This document shows, in pieces, positions 37,156 through 45,611 of a stretch of DNA of 64,000 bases (its first letter is position 1; each line of letters opens with the position of its first letter). This DNA comes from Aminiphilus circumscriptus DSM 16581 (GTDB lineage Bacteria; Synergistota; Synergistia; Synergistales; Aminiphilaceae). Position numbers and translations under genes: made by a program. The stretch is from contig NZ_JAFY01000007.1 of the NCBI RefSeq assembly GCF_000526375.1, forward strand, positions 62,001 through 126,000, read 5' to 3'. The notes under the pieces were generated by a model. That model had not been told where the DNA came from. It made no database searches and was given only the letters and a program-made list of their open reading frames with translations.

Positions 37156-39009
37156 GTGCGCAAACGGGAGATCTTGTTGGGGAACGAGGCCATCGCCAGG
37201 GGGGTCGTCGAGGCAGGGTGCGAGGTGGCCTCGGCCTATCCGGGAACGCCTTCGTCGGAGATTCTTCCGGCCATTGCCCGGTTTGCCGACGAACTCGGAA
37301 CGAAGACAGCCGTGGAGTGGGCGGTTAACGAGAAGGTCGCTTTCGAGGTGGCTGCTGCGGCGGCCTTTGCGGGAAAGAGAAGCTGTGCCGTCATGAAACA
37401 GGTGGGGCTCAACGTGGCGGCGGATGCGCTGATGAGCGTGGCCTATTTCGAGCTGGCCGGCGGCTTTCTGGTGGTCGTCGCGGACGATCCCGGCCCTCAC
37501 AGTTCCCAGACCGAACAGGACAGCCGGGCCTTCGCCCATTTCGCCAAGATTCCCTGCTTCGATCCCGCCACGGCGGAGGAGGCCCGGGACATGGTGGCCG
37601 TTGCCTATGACCTCTCCGAGAAGTATCACATGCCGGTCATGCTCCGTCCCACGGGGCGGGTGGACCACGCGAGGCAGGATGTGGAACTTCGGGAGATCGC
37701 CGCACCGGAGCGCCCCGCCAAATTCACGAAGGACATCCGCCGGTGGGTCTGTCTTCCCGCCCACGTCCGCCTGAACCATCCCCAGCTCAATGCCAAGAAC
37801 GACGCGATCCGGGAGGAATTCGAGATGTCCTTCGATGCCTTCACCTACGAGGTCCCGACGAAGGAGAAGGCGAAGCTGGGCATCGTCGCCTCGGGAGTGA
37901 GCTTCGCCATCGTCTCGGACCTCCTCGCCGCCTGGGGAAGGACGGATGTGGCGCTTCTCAAGATCGGCACGCCCGTGCCGCTCCCGGTGCGCCGGGTGGA
38001 GAGTTTTCTGGCCCGCCACGAGAAGGTGCTGCTTCTTGAGGAGACCTATCCTGTCATCGAGGAACAGCTCCGGGACCGGACGAAAGTGCTCGGGCGCTGG
38101 AACGGAGCGGTTCCGCGGGAGGGTGAGCTGCTTCCCGAGGTGATCGCCGGAATCGTGGCGAGGGCGCTGGGGGAGCCGCTTCCGGAAGAGACGGATCCTT
38201 CGCTGAAGGCGGCGCTGGAGGAACTGCAGGTGAAACCCCGTCCGCCCATGCTTTGCCCCGGCTGCCCTCATCGGGCGAGCTTTTTCGCCATCCGGAAGGC
38301 CGTTCCGAACGGAATCTATCCCTCGGACATCGGCTGTTACACCCTTGGGGTGAACCAGAAAACGGTGGATTCGGCGATCTGCATGGGCGCGTCGGTGACG
38401 CAGCCTTCGGGATTCCACCTGGCCTACCGGGTGGACGGCAAGGAGCAGCCCATCGTGGCCACCATCGGCGATTCTACCTTCTTCCACATGGGTATCCCTG
38501 GTCTGGTGAACGCCGTCTACAACCGCCACGCCTTCGTGCTGGCCATTCTGGACAACAGCATCACCGCCATGACGGGTGGGCAACCCAACCCGGCGGTGGG
38601 CGAGAAGCTCCGCAAGGGAGATTCCGGGCGAGCCGTGGATATCGTCGGCGTGGTGCGCGGCTGCGGCGTCTCCTTTGTGCGCACCGTCGAGGCCTACGAC
38701 ATTCCGGCGGGAATCGACGTGGTGAAGGAGGCCTGGGAGCACGCCCGACGGGAGAAAGAACCCGCGGTGGTGCTCTTCCGGCACCCCTGCATGCTCCTTC
38801 GGTGCGAACAGGCGAGGATTCCCGTCCGCGTCGATCAGGAGAAGTGCGTGGGCTGCCGTTTCTGCATCAACTTCTTCAACTGCCCCGCCCTGCGCTTCGA
38901 CGAGGAGAAAAAGAAGGCCTTCGTGGACGACCGCTTCTGCGTCGCCTGCGGTGTCTGCCGTGAGGTCTGCCCTCACGGGGCCATCGTTCCGATTCGGGAG
39001 GAGGAGTAG
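37156..39009 (+). CDS. iorA: Indolepyruvate ferredoxin oxidoreductase, alpha subunit
   Basis: Oxidises aryl-pyruvates from aromatic amino acids to aryl-acetyl-CoA. The 617-residue protein begins with EILLGNEAIARGVVEAGCEV and SAYPGTPSSEILP. The C-terminal half has MLCPGCPHRASFFAIRKAV, the TPP loop TIGDSTFFHMGIPGLVNAVY with DNSITAMTGGQPNP, and finally two ferredoxin-like cluster motifs, CVGCRFCINFFNCPAL and CVACGVCREVCPHGAI. The first of these is altered (C-x2-C-x2-x..-C). GTG 37156 follows GAGGGG by 8 bases; an in-frame GTG at 37147 is possible. Followed after 2 bases by iorB. Confidence 0.95.
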   Translation: MRKREILLGNEAIARGVVEAGCEVASAYPGTPSSEILPAIARFADELGTKTAVEWAVNEKVAFEVAAAAAFAGKRSCAVMKQVGLNVAADALMSVAYFELAGGFLVVVADDPGPHSSQTEQDSRAFAHFAKIPCFDPATAEEARDMVAVAYDLSEKYHMPVMLRPTGRVDHARQDVELREIAAPERPAKFTKDIRRWVCLPAHVRLNHPQLNAKNDAIREEFEMSFDAFTYEVPTKEKAKLGIVASGVSFAIVSDLLAAWGRTDVALLKIGTPVPLPVRRVESFLARHEKVLLLEETYPVIEEQLRDRTKVLGRWNGAVPREGELLPEVIAGIVARALGEPLPEETDPSLKAALEELQVKPRPPMLCPGCPHRASFFAIRKAVPNGIYPSDIGCYTLGVNQKTVDSAICMGASVTQPSGFHLAYRVDGKEQPIVATIGDSTFFHMGIPGLVNAVYNRHAFVLAILDNSITAMTGGQPNPAVGEKLRKGDSGRAVDIVGVVRGCGVSFVRTVEAYDIPAGIDVVKEAWEHARREKEPAVVLFRHPCMLLRCEQARIPVRVDQEKCVGCRFCINFFNCPALRFDEEKKKAFVDDRFCVACGVCREVCPHGAIVPIREEE

Positions 39010-39011
39010 CC

Positions 39012-39569
39012 ATGCAGTATGTCGTAGTGGGACTCGGCGGCCAGGGAATTCTCTTCAGCAGCAAAGTCCTCGGGCATATCGCCCTAGGCCGGGGCATGCA
39101 CGTGCTCGGCAGCGAGGTGCACGGCATGGCTCAGCGCGGCGGTTCCGTGGTGAGTCACTTCAAGGTGGGGAACTACCTGAGTCCTCTCGTGCGCAGCGGC
39201 GATGCGGACATCCTTCTCGCCTTCGACCAGAACGAGGGATTTCGCAATCTGCAGTTCCTGAAAAAGGGCGGACAGGCCGTCCTGAACGTACATGCCCCGG
39301 AGGCACTGGACAACGCGCATCTCCGGAGGTTCTGCGATGCCAGGAATCTGCGTCTCTGCGCCATTCCCGGCTACGACATTCTCCGGGAGCACATGGGAGG
39401 ACGCTTTCTTTTCCTGAACGTGCTCATTCTCGGCGCCATGTGCGGCGCCGGCATCTCGGACATTCCGATGGAGCAGATGCGACAGGCCGTTGCGGAGCTG
39501 TCGCCGGAAAAGTTCCGGGAGGCGAACTGCAAGGTGCTCGAACTCGGATACAGGCACTTTACGGCATAA
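39012..39569 (+). CDS. iorB: Indolepyruvate ferredoxin oxidoreductase, beta subunit
   Basis: The small (gamma-type) subunit, 185 residues, partner of IorA. Hallmarks: VVGLGGQGILFSSKVLGHIA, LGSEVHGMAQRGGSVVSHFK and ILLAFDQNEGFRNLQFLKKG. It starts 2 bases after the iorA stop, so translation is coupled. A good terminator follows at 39655. Confidence 0.95.
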   Translation: MQYVVVGLGGQGILFSSKVLGHIALGRGMHVLGSEVHGMAQRGGSVVSHFKVGNYLSPLVRSGDADILLAFDQNEGFRNLQFLKKGGQAVLNVHAPEALDNAHLRRFCDARNLRLCAIPGYDILREHMGGRFLFLNVLILGAMCGAGISDIPMEQMRQAVAELSPEKFREANCKVLELGYRHFTA

Positions 39570-39654
39570 CGTGCCTCCTCCAGGGCGAATGAACGCTCTC
39601 CGCCGCCGTGCTGCCGCGCGGGAAGAAACGCACGACGAGCGGAAAAAAGGCAGA

Positions 39655-39684
39655 AGTGCGCCGCCGAACCTGCGGCGCACTTTT
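39655..39684 (+). terminator. Terminator of thioesterase-iorAB operon
   Basis: AGTGCGCCGC (39655-39664) pairs with GCGGCGCACT (39672-39681) around 7 bases, followed by TTTT. Confidence 0.85.
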
Positions 39685-39695
39685 CACACGCCGAC

Positions 39696-40268
39696 ATGAC
39701 GGCATCCTTTTTCGCCTCGTTCTCTTCCGGCCGTCGCGACGGGCATGACGAGGAGGGCTTTTCCCGGTCCTCCGAAGTTTCTCTTGTCGCCTCCTCGCGG
39801 CGATCCTTCGGATTCAGCCTCGTGGAACTCCTCTTCGTGCTCGGCATGATGACGATCCTTGGCGGGGGCCTGACCCTGACTCTCGCACACCGGCTTCTCG
39901 GGAACGAGTCACCGGAGACGGTCCGGGAGGATGGCCGGAAATTCGCTGTGTGGCTGCAGGGCCGGATGACCGAGGCGAATCGCAGAAGAGAGGGGTTCCA
40001 GCTTTTTTTCCCCGCGGGCCTGACCGAGAGCGTTCTTCTCTCCTGGAATGTCACGGGATCGACGGAACGTTTCACTGCGGGAGGGGGAACGTGGTTTTCC
40101 GTCCAGGGAGCGCTCACCACCCGCTCGACCTTCACGCCCATGCAATTCACCTTTTCTCCCGCTTTCACCCTGGAATTGCGTTCCGAGAAGCGCCCGCGTG
40201 CGGTGCCGGTGTGCTATTTCGTGGCCTCCCTCTACGGCAGGACCGACCTTCGGGACACGCCTCCCTGA
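39696..40268 (+). CDS. Type IV pilin-like / type II secretion pseudopilin
   Basis: A 190-residue protein whose N-terminal part ends in RRSFGFSLVELLFVLGMMTI, the G-F-S-L-V-E prepilin cleavage and methylation site followed by the hydrophobic helix. The leader before the Gly is unusually long (about 38 residues). The C-terminal domain is strand-rich (GSTERFTAGGGTWFSVQGAL) as in minor pseudopilins. It stands alone, with no other pilus gene in view, and may work with a machine encoded elsewhere. The start could also be internal. Confidence 0.75.
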   Translation: MTASFFASFSSGRRDGHDEEGFSRSSEVSLVASSRRSFGFSLVELLFVLGMMTILGGGLTLTLAHRLLGNESPETVREDGRKFAVWLQGRMTEANRRREGFQLFFPAGLTESVLLSWNVTGSTERFTAGGGTWFSVQGALTTRSTFTPMQFTFSPAFTLELRSEKRPRAVPVCYFVASLYGRTDLRDTPP

Positions 40269-40402
40269 AAACATGCTTGAAACGGAAAGAGGGAAAGGGT
40301 ATTCTGAATACCCGGAAACGCTTTGACCGGGGAACCGAAGAAAGACGACGAGGCAACGGCAGTGCGCGTTACGGCGCGACATTCGAAACGGGAGGAATTG
40401 CT

Positions 40403-40927
40403 TTGGCAGCGAAACCGTGGTGGCGGGAAACGATCGAGACGATTCTTTGGGCACTTGCGCTCGCCCTGATTCTGCGTACCTTCGTGGTGCAGGCCTTCTG
40501 GATTCCCAGCGGTTCCATGATTCCGACCCTCGAAATCGGTGATCGAGTCCTGGTGGCAAAGTTTTGGTACACCTTCTCCGAGCCGAAGCGCGGGCAGATC
40601 GTGGTGTTCAAGTACCCCGTGGATCCCCAGCGGGATTTCGTGAAGCGCATCGTCGGGCTTCCCGGCGAGACCGTCTCCATGAAGGACGGCGTTGTCTACA
40701 TCGACGGAAATCCCATTGACGACAGCTATGTGCGGAATCACGACTACTACGACATGGAACCCGTGAAGGTTCCCGAGGGGCAGTATTTCGTCCTCGGTGA
40801 CAACCGCCCCAACTCCCAGGACGCCCGGTTCTGGCCGGACGTACACAAGTTCGTCCCCCGGAGCTATCTCAAGGGGCCGGCGTTCGTCCGCTACTGGCCC
40901 ATCGCTCGCATAGGCCTTCTCGAATAG
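40403..40927 (+). CDS. lepB: Signal peptidase I
   Basis: Membrane serine protease that removes signal peptides. The 174 residues open with one span (ILWALALALILRTFVVQAFW) directly followed by the catalytic Ser in WIPSGSMIPTLEIGD. The Lys general base is in DFVKRIVGLPGETVSM, and the C-terminal box is YFVLGDNRPNSQDARFW. TTG 40403 is used, supported by GGGAGGAATTG; no ATG fits. It heads the long block that runs to the flagellar genes, with rbgA starting 2 bases after its stop. Confidence 0.95.
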   Translation: MAAKPWWRETIETILWALALALILRTFVVQAFWIPSGSMIPTLEIGDRVLVAKFWYTFSEPKRGQIVVFKYPVDPQRDFVKRIVGLPGETVSMKDGVVYIDGNPIDDSYVRNHDYYDMEPVKVPEGQYFVLGDNRPNSQDARFWPDVHKFVPRSYLKGPAFVRYWPIARIGLLE

Positions 40928-40929
40928 CC

Positions 40930-41817
40930 ATGGCGGGACGCACGGTCTGGTTTCCCGGCCACATGGCCAAGGGACGCCGGGAACTCGAGGGACTTGCGGA
41001 AAAACTGGACCTGTTCGTGGAGGTACGGGACGCGCGGGCGCCGCGGGCGACGGCGTCTCCCGGAGGTGTAGAGCTGGCGGCGCTGCGCCCCGTCTGGGTC
41101 GTCCTCGCCAAACGCGATCTTGCGGACGGCGCCGGAACGGAGCGGTGGATGACCGCCTTGCGGGCCCAGGGGAGACGCGCCTGGGCTTTCGATCTCCTCC
41201 GGGACGGTGTTGACGACCTTCGGTCCGCCCTGATCGCGGCGTCACCGCGTCACCGGGAAGTTCGTCTCGCCGTGGTGGGCATTCCGAACGTCGGCAAATC
41301 GCAGTTGTTGAACCTGCTCATTGGCAAACACAGCGCCGCCGTGGGAGGTATCCCCGGCGTGACCCGGGGTGTCTCCTGGTATCGGAGCCGGGAGGGGCTT
41401 CTCGTGGTGGACTCCCCGGGCATCCTCGATCCCCACGGAGGCGCCCAGGTGCATCGCATGCTCGCCTGGCTCGGGTGCAGCAAGGGGGATGTGACGGGCG
41501 GGTATGAACTGCTCGGAACGGAACTGTTGCGTTATCTCCGGGAGCAGGGGCTCTGGGGTCTCGTCGAGAGGACCTGGGGGATTCCTGAAAGCGCGCCTGA
41601 AGAACGCGCCTCTTCGGACGAGGAAGATTCCGGGGACGTGGGCACGCCCGAAGAAACGGACCCTCGGGATGATCTCCACCGTGTGGGACGCCGGCTGGGA
41701 TGCCTGGTCCAGGGTGGGCGCGTGAACCGGGAGGCGGCGGGGAAAAAGCTCTGCGAAGCCTTCGCTACGGGAAAACTTGGCCGGGTCACTCTGGAGCGCG
41801 CTCCGGAGGTCCGCTGA
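40930..41817 (+). CDS. rbgA: Ribosome biogenesis GTPase RbgA
   Basis: Circularly permuted GTPase needed for late 50S assembly, 295 residues. The motif order is permuted as expected: G4-like VVLAKRDLAD (about 57), then G1 VGIPNVGKSQLLN (about 117), G2 region GIPGVTRG and G3 VVDSPGIL. The N-terminal WFPGHMAKGRREL is the YlqF/RbgA signature. An acidic insertion (ERASSDEEDSGDVGTPEETD) near 225 is unusual. The last base of the stop codon is shared with the rnhB start. Confidence 0.95.
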   Translation: MAGRTVWFPGHMAKGRRELEGLAEKLDLFVEVRDARAPRATASPGGVELAALRPVWVVLAKRDLADGAGTERWMTALRAQGRRAWAFDLLRDGVDDLRSALIAASPRHREVRLAVVGIPNVGKSQLLNLLIGKHSAAVGGIPGVTRGVSWYRSREGLLVVDSPGILDPHGGAQVHRMLAWLGCSKGDVTGGYELLGTELLRYLREQGLWGLVERTWGIPESAPEERASSDEEDSGDVGTPEETDPRDDLHRVGRRLGCLVQGGRVNREAAGKKLCEAFATGKLGRVTLERAPEVR

Positions 41818-42386
41818 TGCTCGTCGCCGGAGTGGACGAAGCAGGCCGGGGGCCCCTCGCCGGTCCGGTCGTCGCAGCGGCGGCAATTCTCCTGCCCTCT
41901 CAGATTCGAGTTCTTCATGCGTTCGGACTTACGGATTCCAAGAAACTCTCCCCGCGCAAGCGGGAGCGGCTCTTCGCCCTTCTTCGTGACCTGGGCGTGC
42001 TCTGGAAGGCCCAGGCGGCGAGCCCCGAGCGGATCGACGACATGAATATCCTCCAGGCATCCCTCTGGTGTATGGAACGGAGCGTGCGGGCACTCCCCGT
42101 TCCTCCTGATCTCGTGGTTGTGGACGGCACTGTGCGGATTCCCGGGCTCGGCCTCCCGCAGCGGACGCTTCCGAAGGCGGACGAGCGGGTTCTCGCCGTC
42201 GCGGCGGCGTCGGTGGTGGCCAAGGTTTTGCGGGACCGCGTGCTGACCGTGCTGGACAAGGTGTATCCGGGCTGGGGGTTTGCCAGGCACAAGGGATATC
42301 CCACGGCGGAACATCGCCGGATTCTGGAGGAAAAGGGACTCTCCCCGGCGCACCGACGAAGTTTTTCCTGGAGAGTGCTGCCATGA
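41817..42386 (+). CDS. rnhB: Ribonuclease HII
   Basis: Cuts RNA in RNA-DNA hybrids. The 189 residues contain the acidic pair in VAGVDEAGRGPLAGPVVAAA, LTDSKKLSPRKRERL, VVVDGTVRIPG with a third acid, ADERVLAVAAASVVAKVLRD and the closing GWGFARHKGYPTAEHR. Overlaps rbgA by one base and the next gene by 4. Confidence 0.96.
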   Translation: MLVAGVDEAGRGPLAGPVVAAAAILLPSQIRVLHAFGLTDSKKLSPRKRERLFALLRDLGVLWKAQAASPERIDDMNILQASLWCMERSVRALPVPPDLVVVDGTVRIPGLGLPQRTLPKADERVLAVAAASVVAKVLRDRVLTVLDKVYPGWGFARHKGYPTAEHRRILEEKGLSPAHRRSFSWRVLP

Positions 42387-43432
42387 CGGGTGTGAGCGGG
42401 CTTCCCGGGGGCGGAATCGACCCGCGTTCTCAGGGGCTGGAGCGACTTCCGACGGAGCAGACCCCCGTTTCCCGGGGGGAGCAGCGTCCCATTCCGCATG
42501 GTTCGGTTGTGGAGGGAATCGTGCTTCGGGCGGATGAGAACGGAGAATATCTCGTTTCCGTGGCGGGGCGCCAGATGCGGGCGCTGTCGAATCTTCCCCT
42601 GTTGGTGGGGCAGCGCTTTCGGGCGCTTTGGGACGCGAGCGGCGATGTTCCTCTCCTGCGCCTCTCAGAGAAGGACTCGGCTCTGCTCGCCCGCGTTCCC
42701 TTCCAGGACAGGGAACTGGCGGCGGCCCTTCTTTCCCGCGGGCTTCCGGCCTCGCAGGATGTGCTTCAGGGACTGCGGGCGGTCTGGCTCCGTCTCGGTG
42801 GTGGCGCGGACATGCTCGGGTCCCTGGTGGAACTCTGGGCGAGAGATCTGCCCCTGACCTTCGCAAACGTCCAACTCGTCGCGTGGTATGCCGCACTCCA
42901 GGAGAAACAGCTTGCCAGTCTGTGGAAGCGTCTCAGGGAGAATCTGCGAAGCGGCGAGCGGCTTTCCTCCCGAGAGGGGGAGCCTCCCGGCGCGGCGGCC
43001 CTGGCGGGGGACGACGAGGAACTCTCCCGGTTTCTCCGCGCCCATGGTTTTCTGTCCAAGTCGGCCCGGCAGGGGATCGACCCGGCGCTTTTGACTCCGG
43101 CACGTTGGCCTCTGGACGAGGATGTCTCCGCCTTCGCCGAGGTGGCGGCCCATCTGGAGGAACGAGAAGGACGGAAAATCTGGCGCGTTGCTTTCGAAGT
43201 AGAAGGAGTTGTTCTCGGGCTGGTGGGCGGTGAGGTGACCACCGATGGAAACGCTCTGGCCGTGGGATTGGGGACTTCCGACGAAGAGACCGCTGCGTTG
43301 TTTCGCGAGCGTCTGCCTGAATTGATGGGAGAATTGGCGACATTGCCTCTTCGGGTGGCTCGCGTGGGGGTGTTTCCCCGGAAAGACGGGGTGGACCCCA
43401 TGGCCTACCGGGGCGTGGACGTACAGGCCTGA
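42383..43432 (+). CDS. FliK-C-like hypothetical protein (position of Bacillus ylqG)
   Basis: A 349-residue protein in the slot occupied in Bacillus by ylqG. The C-terminal part (WRVAFEVEGVVLGLVGGEVT, then RERLPELMGELATLPLRVAR) has the strand-helix pattern of a flagellar hook-length-control C-domain. The N-terminal 80 residues form a small beta module (VEGIVLRADENGEYLVSVAG). The middle is helical and variable. As no fliK lies before flgE in this window, this gene is a candidate for that role or a relative of it; that is inference. Starts by 4-base overlap. Confidence 0.6.
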   Translation: MTGVSGLPGGGIDPRSQGLERLPTEQTPVSRGEQRPIPHGSVVEGIVLRADENGEYLVSVAGRQMRALSNLPLLVGQRFRALWDASGDVPLLRLSEKDSALLARVPFQDRELAAALLSRGLPASQDVLQGLRAVWLRLGGGADMLGSLVELWARDLPLTFANVQLVAWYAALQEKQLASLWKRLRENLRSGERLSSREGEPPGAAALAGDDEELSRFLRAHGFLSKSARQGIDPALLTPARWPLDEDVSAFAEVAAHLEEREGRKIWRVAFEVEGVVLGLVGGEVTTDGNALAVGLGTSDEETAALFRERLPELMGELATLPLRVARVGVFPRKDGVDPMAYRGVDVQA

Positions 43433-43441
43433 GGTGCCGGC

Positions 43442-43714
43442 ATGGACGGAAAGAAGCGCTCCAAGGCGGCAGCACTCACGTATGACCGGAAGCAGGACGG
43501 GGCGCCTCGGGTCGTCGCCTCCGGAAAGGGGTTCGTGGCGGACCGCATCGTGGAGATCGCCCGGGAAGCCAAGATCCCTATCGTGGAGGATGCTGCGCTG
43601 GTGAGCGCCCTTCTCGTCCTGGAGCTGGGGGAGGAGGTTCCCGTGGAATTGTACGAGGCTGTTGCGAAAATTCTCTCCTTCGTGTATAGGCTCGACAAGG
43701 AGCGGCGCCCATGA
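43442..43714 (+). CDS. FlhB cytoplasmic-domain-like protein (YlqH type)
   Basis: A 90-residue stand-alone version of the C-terminal domain of FlhB, the substrate-specificity switch of flagellar export. It begins with KAAALTYDRKQDGAPRVVAS and continues with GKGFVADRIVEIAREAKIPI and VEVPVELYEAVAKILSFVY-like helices. It lacks membrane spans and the NPTH self-cleavage site, as in Bacillus YlqH. Overlaps yraN by 4 bases. Confidence 0.88.
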   Translation: MDGKKRSKAAALTYDRKQDGAPRVVASGKGFVADRIVEIAREAKIPIVEDAALVSALLVLELGEEVPVELYEAVAKILSFVYRLDKERRP

Positions 43715-44085
43715 GCGCTTCCAGGGCGCTTTTGGGTGCCGAGGGCGAGGAGGAGGCCCGCCGCCGTCTTGAGGCCCGGGGATACCGCGTGCTGGAGCGC
43801 AACGTGCGGATCGGAGGAGCCGAACTGGATCTCGTGTGTCGCCACGGAGACGAAGTGGTGGTGGTGGAGGTCCGCACCCGAAGTGTGGGTGTCCTCCAGC
43901 CTCCGGAGGAGACCGTCGGTCCCGTCAAGCTCCGCCGTCTCGTTCGGGCGGGGAGGAGCTGGGTTGTGTCGAGAGGATGGAAGGGCCCCTGGCGGATCGA
44001 TCTCGTGGGATTCACGGTGGATCGGAACGGTGAGTGGCACGAGAGCCATCTCCGGGACATCACCGCGGGGATGGTCTGCGAATGA
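43711..44085 (+). CDS. yraN: YraN family nuclease-like protein (UPF0102)
   Basis: A 124-residue member of the UPF0102 family with an endonuclease-like fold. Seen: LGAEGEEEARRRLEARGYRV, NVRIGGAELDLVCRHGDEVV with the acidic pair, and VVVEVRTRS with E-x-K-like E-V-R. It usually sits beside rnhB, dprA or comM, as here. Role in DNA processing is suspected, not known. Overlaps comM by 4 bases. Confidence 0.92.
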   Translation: MSASRALLGAEGEEEARRRLEARGYRVLERNVRIGGAELDLVCRHGDEVVVVEVRTRSVGVLQPPEETVGPVKLRRLVRAGRSWVVSRGWKGPWRIDLVGFTVDRNGEWHESHLRDITAGMVCE

Positions 44086-45611
44086 GCACGGTTCTCGGCT
44101 TGACCCTTCGCGGAACGAGGGCGCTCTGCGTCGAGGTGGAGGCGGAGGTCACGGGAGGGCTTTTCGCCATCGCCATCGTGGGACTGCCCGATGCCTCCGT
44201 CCGGGAGGCCCGGGAGAGAGTTCGGGCGGCGCTGCGCACCGTGGACATTCCTCTCCGCGGGCGTGTCACCGTCAATCTCGCTCCCGCGGACATTCCCAAG
44301 GAGGGGGCGTTGCTCGATCTTGCTCTCGCCGTGGCCCTCGCCTGTCGCACGGGAGCCATAGACGAGGTTCCTCCGGCGCTCTTCATGGGTGAACTTGCAC
44401 TCGACGGGCGGCTCCGCCGCGTCCGCGGCGCGGTTCCCGCGGCGCTGCTTGCCCGGACCATGGGCCTTCCTCTCTTCGTTCCTCTGGAGAACGTCCCCGA
44501 AGTGGCTCTCGTGGAGGGGATCATCGCCTACGGTGTTCCCGACCTGCCCGCACTCTTCGCCCATCTCCGGGGTGAGGCGGAACTCTCCCCGGTCGTCTCC
44601 TGCGAGATTCCCGAGCACGAAGCGGAGCCCGATCCCGACATGGCGGACGTGAAGGGACAGTTTCAGGCCAAGCGGGGGCTGGAGATCGCCGCGGCGGGGC
44701 ATCACAACATCTTTCTCGTGGGCTCTCCCGGCTCCGGAAAGACCATGCTCGCCCGGGCGCTTCGGGGAATTCTGCCGCCGCTCTCCAAGGAGGACTTCAT
44801 GGAGGTGCTCCTCGTCCGGAGCACCCTGGGTGTGGCCGTGGAGGACGGGCGCCGTCCACCCTACCGGGCGGTTCACCACACGGCGACTCTCCCCGCCATC
44901 TGTGGCGGCGGGTCTGGTCTGCGCCCCGGCGAGATCAGCCGTGCCCATCGGGGGGTGCTCTTTCTCGACGAGTTCCCGGAGTTTCCTCGGGATCTCGTGG
45001 AGGCGCTGCGCCAACCCCTGGAGGATGGCGAGATCGTGGTGAGTCGTGCCTCGGGGAGCGTCACCTATCCGTCCCGGGTCCTTCTCGTCGCGGCGGCCAA
45101 TCCCTGTCCCTGCGGCAACGACGGCGATCCTTCGGAGCCGTGCCGCTGTTCCGCCTCCGAGAGAGAGCGCTACGCGAGGCGTCTCTCCGGTCCAATTCTC
45201 GACAGGATCGATCTCTACGTCAGTGTTCCCAGGCTCACGCCGGAGGAGCTGGTTGCCGTGGAGGGACACGGCGCCGAGTCCAGCGCGGACATCCGGCGGC
45301 GCGTCACCGCCGCCCGGGAACGGCAGCGCGAACGCTGGACTCCGTTCGGCTTCGGGTGCAACGCCGAAGTTCCGGAGAAACTGCTGCGGAAGGAGCTGCG
45401 GCTCGGAGGAGCGGAGCGGCGTTTTCTCGAGGACGCGGCCCGGCGATGTCGGCTTTCCGGACGGGGGCTCTCCCGCATTCTGCGGGTGGCGCGCACCGTG
45501 GCGGATCTGGAGGGAGCGGATGCAGTGGGGACCGCCCATCTGGCGGAGGCGCTGGCCTACAGACAGGGAGGAAACGCATGGACGACAGGATCAAGGCGCT
45601 TCTCCTCCTGA
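44082..45611 (+). CDS. comM: ComM/YifB-type AAA+ ATPase (Mg chelatase-like)
   Basis: A 509-residue ATPase related to ComM, a branch-migration helicase of natural transformation. It has the N-terminal ChlI/Lon-like domain (FAIAIVGLPDASVREARERV, NLAPADIPKEGALLDLALAV), Walker A in LVGSPGSGKTMLARALRG, Walker B in GVLFLDEFPEFPRDLVEALR, NPCPCGNDGDPSEPCRCSA with the conserved Cys set, sensor 1/2 and a C-terminal helical part. ATG 44082 overlaps yraN. The adjoining dprA supports a role in DNA uptake or recombination. Overlaps dprA by 34 bases. Confidence 0.93.
   Translation: MSTVLGLTLRGTRALCVEVEAEVTGGLFAIAIVGLPDASVREARERVRAALRTVDIPLRGRVTVNLAPADIPKEGALLDLALAVALACRTGAIDEVPPALFMGELALDGRLRRVRGAVPAALLARTMGLPLFVPLENVPEVALVEGIIAYGVPDLPALFAHLRGEAELSPVVSCEIPEHEAEPDPDMADVKGQFQAKRGLEIAAAGHHNIFLVGSPGSGKTMLARALRGILPPLSKEDFMEVLLVRSTLGVAVEDGRRPPYRAVHHTATLPAICGGGSGLRPGEISRAHRGVLFLDEFPEFPRDLVEALRQPLEDGEIVVSRASGSVTYPSRVLLVAAANPCPCGNDGDPSEPCRCSASERERYARRLSGPILDRIDLYVSVPRLTPEELVAVEGHGAESSADIRRRVTAARERQRERWTPFGFGCNAEVPEKLLRKELRLGGAERRFLEDAARRCRLSGRGLSRILRVARTVADLEGADAVGTAHLAEALAYRQGGNAWTTGSRRFSS

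Noticed and set aside
36211-38976. A 921-codon minus-strand frame across the thioesterase and iorA
   Set aside because: Antisense shadow of two well-supported genes, composition dominated by His, Arg and Gly, no ribosome site.
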